From Bacteroidales bacterium UBA1714 (GTDB taxonomy: Bacteria; Bacteroidota; Bacteroidia; Bacteroidales; Paludibacteraceae): a stretch of DNA of 26,765 nucleotides. The position numbers and the translations under genes are program-made. Where the stretch lies: NCBI GenBank assembly GCA_002317295.1, contig DCIY01000002.1, positions 6,405-33,169 of the forward strand, written 5' to 3'. The notes beneath the pieces are model-generated. The model saw nothing but the letters and a program-made list of their open reading frames with translations. It did not search any database and was not told where the DNA came from. Shown here piece after piece: positions 23,182-26,765 of this stretch (positions within the stretch are counted from its first letter, which is position 1; each line of letters begins with the position of its first letter).

Positions 23182-25263
23182 ATGACATGTAAACGAACAT
23201 TAGTGACTTCAGCCCTTCCTTATGCGAATGGTCCGGTGCATATTGGTCACCTGGCCGGCGTGTATGTACCCGCTGATATTTATGTACGCTACTTGCGCCT
23301 GCGTGGACGCGAGGTGCTGTTTGTAGGCGGTAGCGATGAGCACGGGGTACCCGTTACCATTCGTGCCCGCAAAGAGGGAATCACCACCCAAGAGGTGGTG
23401 GATCGGTATCACGAACTGATTAAAAACTCGTTTGAGCGCTTCGGTATATCGTTTGATATCTATTCCCGCACCACCTCAGCCATTCATCATCAGTTTGCCT
23501 CGGACTATTTCCGCAAACTGTATGAGGAGCACAAGTTTGTGGAGCAAACGACCGAACAGTTCTATGATCCGCAGACGGGACACTTCCTCACCGACCGCAA
23601 TATCCGTGGCGAATGTCCCCACTGCCATGCTGCAGGGGCTTATGGAGACCAATGTGAAAAGTGCGGTTCTACCCTGTCACCGGAGGAATTGATCAATCCC
23701 TATAATGCCGAAACGGGCAATCCGCTGGTCAAGAAACCCACCTCTCACTGGTACCTGCCTCTGGATGCATATCAGCCTTGGTTGGAGAAATGGATTCTTG
23801 AGGAGCATAAGGAGTGGCGACCCAATGTCTATGGCCAGTGCAAGAGTTGGTTGGATGGCGGTTTGCGCCCCCGTGCCGTGACACGCGATTTGGATTGGGG
23901 TATACCGGTTCCTGTAGAAGGCGCCGATGGCAAAGTGCTCTATGTTTGGTTTGATGCACCCATCGGATATATCTCCAACACCAAAGAGTTATGTGACCGG
24001 GAACCGGAGAAGTTTGGTCCATGGGAGAAGTGGTGGAAAGATAGCGACACCCGCCTGATTCACTTTATTGGAAAAGACAATATCGTTTTCCACTGCATCG
24101 TCTTCCCGTCTATGCTTAAGGCTGAAGGCAGTTATATCCTGCCGGATAATGTACCCAGCAACGAGTTCCTCAACCTGGAAGGAGACAAGATTTCCACATC
24201 CCGCAACTGGGCCGTTTGGCTGAACGAATATCTGGACGATTTTCCGGGTAAACAGGATGTACTTCGCTATGTACTCACCGCCAATGCACCGGAAACCAAA
24301 GATAACGATTTTACATGGGCCGACTTCCAGGCTCGCAATAACAACGAGTTGGTGGCTATCTATGGCAACTTCGTCAACCGGGGCCTCGTACTCACTCAAA
24401 AATATTTTGACGGCAAAGTACCTGCCTGTGGCACGTTAACCGATTATGACAACGAGGTCATCTCTCAAATGGGTCAGGTCAAGTCGCAGATTGAGTCTTT
24501 ACTCGAGGCATTCCGTTTCCGGGATGCCCAAAAAGAGGCCATGAACCTGGCTCGCATAGGAAATAAGTATCTGGCCGATACCGAACCCTGGAAACTGGCC
24601 AAAACCGATATGGAGCGTACGGCCACTATTCTGCATCTGAGTTTGCAAATGGCCGCCAACCTGAGTATCGCCTTTGAGCCCTTCCTGCCCTTCTCCAGCG
24701 AGAAACTGCGGGGTATGCTGAATCTGAGTCATGAACAGGCGAATTGGGAAAGATTGGGTCATATGGATATCCTGAAGGCAGGGGATGTACTGGGAACCGT
24801 CGGACTGCTGTTTGAGAAAATAGACGATGCTCCCATTCAGGCCCAATTGGATCGTCTCGCCCGCATCAAGGCCGAAAACGAGGCCAAGGCCAAGGAGGAA
24901 GAAATGAAAAACTGGCATCCGGCAGATATTAAGACCAACACATCGATTGACGAATTTGACAAGATGGATATTCGCGTGGCTACCGTACTCGATTGCCAAA
25001 AGGTCAAAAAATCCGACCGCCTGCTACTCTTCCGTTTGGATGACGGTATGGGAGAACGTCAAATTCTCAGTGGCATTGCCCAGAGTTATCCCGATCCCAG
25101 TGTGCTGATTGGCAAACAGGTGTTGTTCATCGCCAATTTTCCGCCTCGTAAAATGATGGGATTGGAGAGTGCGGGAATGATTCTCAGTGCGGTCAATGCC
25201 GATGGCCATCTGGTGGTTACTACCGTCAGTGCACCCGTTAAAAACGGTGTTCAGGTAGGATAA
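23182..25263 (+). CDS. metG: Methionyl-tRNA synthetase with C-terminal EMAP-II-like domain
   Basis: 693 residues, class I synthetase. HIGH is at 20-23 (VHIGHLAG). The connective-peptide zinc knuckle is C145-x2-C148 and C158-x2-C161 (CPHCH...CEKCG). The KMSKS equivalent is KISTS (336-340), the MetG1-type variant. The anticodon-binding helical domain spans about 390-560. A Lys/Glu-rich linker (about 565-582) joins a C-terminal OB-fold tRNA-binding domain (about 590-693) containing DKMDIRVATVLDC and ANFPPRKMMGLESAGMILSA. It is the last gene of the folP-cdaA-metG operon, starting 4 nt after the cdaA stop, and a tRNA-Met gene follows 133 nt downstream. Confidence 0.98.
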   Translation: MTCKRTLVTSALPYANGPVHIGHLAGVYVPADIYVRYLRLRGREVLFVGGSDEHGVPVTIRARKEGITTQEVVDRYHELIKNSFERFGISFDIYSRTTSAIHHQFASDYFRKLYEEHKFVEQTTEQFYDPQTGHFLTDRNIRGECPHCHAAGAYGDQCEKCGSTLSPEELINPYNAETGNPLVKKPTSHWYLPLDAYQPWLEKWILEEHKEWRPNVYGQCKSWLDGGLRPRAVTRDLDWGIPVPVEGADGKVLYVWFDAPIGYISNTKELCDREPEKFGPWEKWWKDSDTRLIHFIGKDNIVFHCIVFPSMLKAEGSYILPDNVPSNEFLNLEGDKISTSRNWAVWLNEYLDDFPGKQDVLRYVLTANAPETKDNDFTWADFQARNNNELVAIYGNFVNRGLVLTQKYFDGKVPACGTLTDYDNEVISQMGQVKSQIESLLEAFRFRDAQKEAMNLARIGNKYLADTEPWKLAKTDMERTATILHLSLQMAANLSIAFEPFLPFSSEKLRGMLNLSHEQANWERLGHMDILKAGDVLGTVGLLFEKIDDAPIQAQLDRLARIKAENEAKAKEEEMKNWHPADIKTNTSIDEFDKMDIRVATVLDCQKVKKSDRLLLFRLDDGMGERQILSGIAQSYPDPSVLIGKQVLFIANFPPRKMMGLESAGMILSAVNADGHLVVTTVSAPVKNGVQVG

Positions 25264-25317
25264 AATACCGATTTTTTTCACAAATATGCAAAAAATGGCT
25301 GAAAAATAGCCCTAATA

Positions 25318-25349
25318 TTTGCGTATATCAGAAAAAAGTTGTACTTTTG
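25318..25349 (+). promoter_or_regulatory. Promoter for tRNA-Met
   Basis: TTTG (25318-25321), 20 nt, then TACTTTTG (25342-25349). The 47-nt pre-tRNA leader contains a 7-bp inverted repeat CGCTTTC (25354-25360) / GAAAGCG (25386-25392), which could form a leader hairpin just 5' of the RNase P site. Confidence 0.8.
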
Positions 25350-25396
25350 CAGCCGCTTTCGAGCAAAACGGATCATGTGAAGTTGGAAAGCGCGAT

Positions 25397-25470
25397 GGCG
25401 GGATAGCTCAGCTGGTTAGAGCGCATGATTCATAATCATGAGGTCCCCAGTTCAATCCTGGGTCCCGCTA
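25397..25470 (+). tRNA. tRNA-Met (anticodon CAT), probably elongator; CCA not encoded
   Basis: Acceptor stem GGCGGGA (25397-25403) pairs with TCCCGCT (25463-25469), with G1:U72 wobble. The anticodon stem is CATGA/TCATG with loop TTCATAA, anticodon CAT at 25431-25433. The T arm is CCCAG-TTCAATC-CTGGG, discriminator A25470. Absence of the three G:C pairs in the anticodon stem argues against initiator tRNA. A lysidine-type tRNA-Ile (CAT) cannot be fully excluded by eye but is less likely. The next bases are CAG, so CCA must be added post-transcriptionally. Confidence 0.93.
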
Positions 25471-25477
25471 CAGAAAG

Positions 25478-25508
25478 AAAAGTACTCGAGAATTTCGAGT
25501 ACTTTTTT
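25478..25508. terminator. Bidirectional rho-independent terminator
   Basis: A 12-13 bp stem AAAAGTACTCGAG / TTCGAGTACTTTT with loop AAT, followed by T-runs on both strands (TTTTTTG on plus, TTTTCTTT on minus). It ends the tRNA-Met transcript and the DUF2807 gene, whose stop is at 25513-25515. Confidence 0.92.
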
Positions 25509-25512
25509 GTTT

Positions 25513-26586
25513 TTAATCTCTTCGAATGGTAGCAGTACCTATCTCCAGTTTCTCTTTCACTTCCGGATGGCCCTTGTACCGCACGCGCGATGTACCTGCA
25601 GCCTGTGCCCACATTTCCTGTTGGGCATGAAGCACCAGCGTACTGGTACCGGCGGCATTGACATGCGCCTGACCGACCATCAGTTTGCCGGCATCCACTC
25701 GGCAGGCACCATTGGTGTAGAAACTGGCCTGCTGAGCAGAACCCTCCACCTTCATATGACCGGCACCGTTTTGACGAAGCACCAAATAGGCAACATGGGC
25801 TTCCAACTCTACCGAACTGACACCATTGAAATCCACCTCCAACGAATCGGTTACCATATCGTCTATCTCCACATCGCAGGCACCATTGCCTTTGATGGCG
25901 CGCAGTTGAGGTACTCCCACTTCCACCTTGGCTTTCAGATAACGCATATCGGGAATGGAAATATACAGAGTCTCATTGACCACATAGGTTTCCACTGCAC
26001 TCATGTCCATACTCTCCACTTTCACCTCGCAGTTGGGAGCACTCTCCACATCCACCTCAATGCCTCCGGAAATATCGATACAACGAAACTCTTCCATCGG
26101 CCTCATTTCCGTTTTCGCATCCACCAAATCCTTGGCCTGACCCATGTTCAGCAAGGTAGTCTTCATGCCTCCGGAGGTGTCTGCAATGCGCAGTACCAGC
26201 AACAGAGATGCCACCAGGGAGGCTATCCATAACCCAATTAGCGTCCAGTTAATAATAGGATCCATATAGCGCGGTGTGCGGGCACGCTGACGAATGGACA
26301 GGATAAGAAAGACCACAGGAAGGCCAATGAGCAATAGGATGCAGATAATCAATGAGGCTATCGCCGTTGGGGTGGCCATCATAAAATCAACTGCCATGGG
26401 GAAGAAACTCAACAGTCCTACCCCCATGCCCAATAATCCGAGAAAAATCGAAAACAAGATCAATCCCACCGGAATGAGAATGGGAATCAAAATCACCAAC
26501 GACACTATTTTGAGAACCTTCCACAAAGGCCTGTACTCCGGATGGCGACAACGGTGATGATGAAAATAAAAATAAGACTGGTTCAT
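25513..26586 (-). CDS. Membrane protein with C-terminal DUF2807 (GIN) beta-helix domain
   Basis: 357 residues. A His/aromatic-rich cytosolic N-terminus (YFYFHHHRCRH) precedes four membrane helices: about 27-55, 62-70/77-93, and one after PIINWTLIG at about 112-132. A long extracytoplasmic DUF2807 domain spans about 165-350, with repeated short strands carrying GNGACDVEI, NGVSSVEL, NGAGHMKVEG, NGACRVDAG and AAGTSTLVL: a right-handed beta-helix with Asn-Gly/Ala-Gly turns. DUF2807 proteins are typical of Bacteroidota and often paired with PspC proteins, probably as envelope-stress sensors or anti-sigma-like partners, but the function is not established. The ATG overlaps the upstream pspC-like stop as ATGA (26583-26586), so the two are translationally coupled. 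Confidence 0.85.
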   Translation of the reverse strand: MNQSYFYFHHHRCRHPEYRPLWKVLKIVSLVILIPILIPVGLILFSIFLGLLGMGVGLLSFFPMAVDFMMATPTAIASLIICILLLIGLPVVFLILSIRQRARTPRYMDPIINWTLIGLWIASLVASLLLVLRIADTSGGMKTTLLNMGQAKDLVDAKTEMRPMEEFRCIDISGGIEVDVESAPNCEVKVESMDMSAVETYVVNETLYISIPDMRYLKAKVEVGVPQLRAIKGNGACDVEIDDMVTDSLEVDFNGVSSVELEAHVAYLVLRQNGAGHMKVEGSAQQASFYTNGACRVDAGKLMVGQAHVNAAGTSTLVLHAQQEMWAQAAGTSRVRYKGHPEVKEKLEIGTATIRRD

Positions 26587-26765
26587 TCAGCAAAGGGTTT
26601 ATTCGGAATAACCAACAACATAATCAGGTAGATGATCAGTCCTGGAAATGCTGCTGAAAACAGCGAAATAATCAAATACAATACGCGGACCAGCGTAGGG
26701 TCGATATTAAAATACTCAGCAATTCCGGCACATACGCCACCAACAATTCGGTTCTCAGACCGATA
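26583..26765 (-). CDS. PspC-domain protein, C-terminal part (5' end outside window)
   Basis: The minus strand is open from the window edge for 60 codons to TGA at 26583-26585. The peptide contains RIVGGVCAGIAEYFNIDPTLVRV, the PspC signature, followed by a hydrophobic helix (LYLIISLFSAAFPGLIIYLIMLLVIP) and a short tail NKPFAE. PspC proteins are small inner-membrane factors of phage-shock-type envelope stress responses. In Bacteroidota this gene is commonly preceded by a PadR-family regulator gene, which would lie beyond the window. It is coupled by ATGA to the DUF2807 gene. Confidence 0.9.
   Translation of the reverse strand, partial: YRSENRIVGGVCAGIAEYFNIDPTLVRVLYLIISLFSAAFPGLIIYLIMLLVIPNKPFAE

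Noticed and set aside
25295..25314. Possible terminator after metG (TGGCT-GAAAAA-TAGCC)
   Set aside because: Stem of only 4-5 bp and no T-tract after it; it overlaps the start of the tRNA-Met promoter region.

Overview
The window is a chromosomal segment from a Bacteroidales-type member of the Bacteroidota. The main evidence is a recurring promoter grammar: the -7 box TAnnTTTG is seen ten times, and in six cases a TTTG lies 19-20 nt upstream. Family content agrees: a GldJ-like FGE-sulfatase-fold lipoprotein, a DUF4270 lipoprotein, an N-terminal-half-only glycogen synthase-like protein, a PspC/DUF2807 pair, a Nif3 plus C4-zinc-ribbon pair, and archaeal/eukaryal-type ProS. Genus cannot be assigned. 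I see no phage, transposon, CRISPR array, plasmid gene or defence system; almost all of the sequence is housekeeping or envelope genes.

Layout. 1-1680 (+): end of a Lys/Ala-rich protein, a Nif3-family protein starting at TTG, and a coiled-coil zinc-ribbon protein. 1702-2550 (-): outer-membrane barrel. 2629-3118 (+): tRNA-Glu and rpsT, apparently on one promoter and closed by a strong terminator. 3146-10972 (-): a long cell-shape run, glgP-mreB-mreC-mreD-mrdA-rodA, with 8-14 nt overlaps between the last four genes. 11092-12492 (+): an RNase R-type nuclease lacking the usual N-terminal cold-shock domains. 12479-15001 (-): proS, an OB-fold-like lipoprotein and a PepSY-TM protein. 15124-16935 (-): panC-pdxB, joined by a heptamer repeat array. 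17066-19295 (+): glycogen synthase-like protein overlapping a DUF4270 lipoprotein by 77 nt. 19325-21366 (-): gldJ-like gene then gcvH, separated by tandem repeats. 21568-25263 (+): folP-cdaA-metG. 25397-25470 (+): tRNA-Met, then a bidirectional terminator. 25513-26765 (-): a PspC protein (partial) and a DUF2807 membrane protein with ATGA coupling.

Functional themes. Cell shape and peptidoglycan elongation (MreBCD, PBP2, RodA) form one transcription unit behind a glucan phosphorylase. Cofactor supply is represented by pantothenate (PanC), PLP (PdxB) and folate (FolP), and one-carbon metabolism by GcvH. Translation is represented by ProS, MetG, S20 and two tRNAs. c-di-AMP signalling is represented by CdaA.

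Most worth a second look: (1) short GTTDARR-like ~7-bp repeats directly upstream of three unrelated start codons (rpsT, pdxB, gcvH), always in the sense orientation; (2) the DUF4270 lipoprotein, whose whole signal peptide through the lipidated Cys is encoded out of frame inside the glycogen synthase-like gene; (3) the N-terminally minimal RNase R with its own consensus promoter and near-leaderless start; (4) a palindrome sitting where the -33 element of folP should be. I did not find a convincing novel multi-gene system, and no gap longer than 300 bases lacks a gene.
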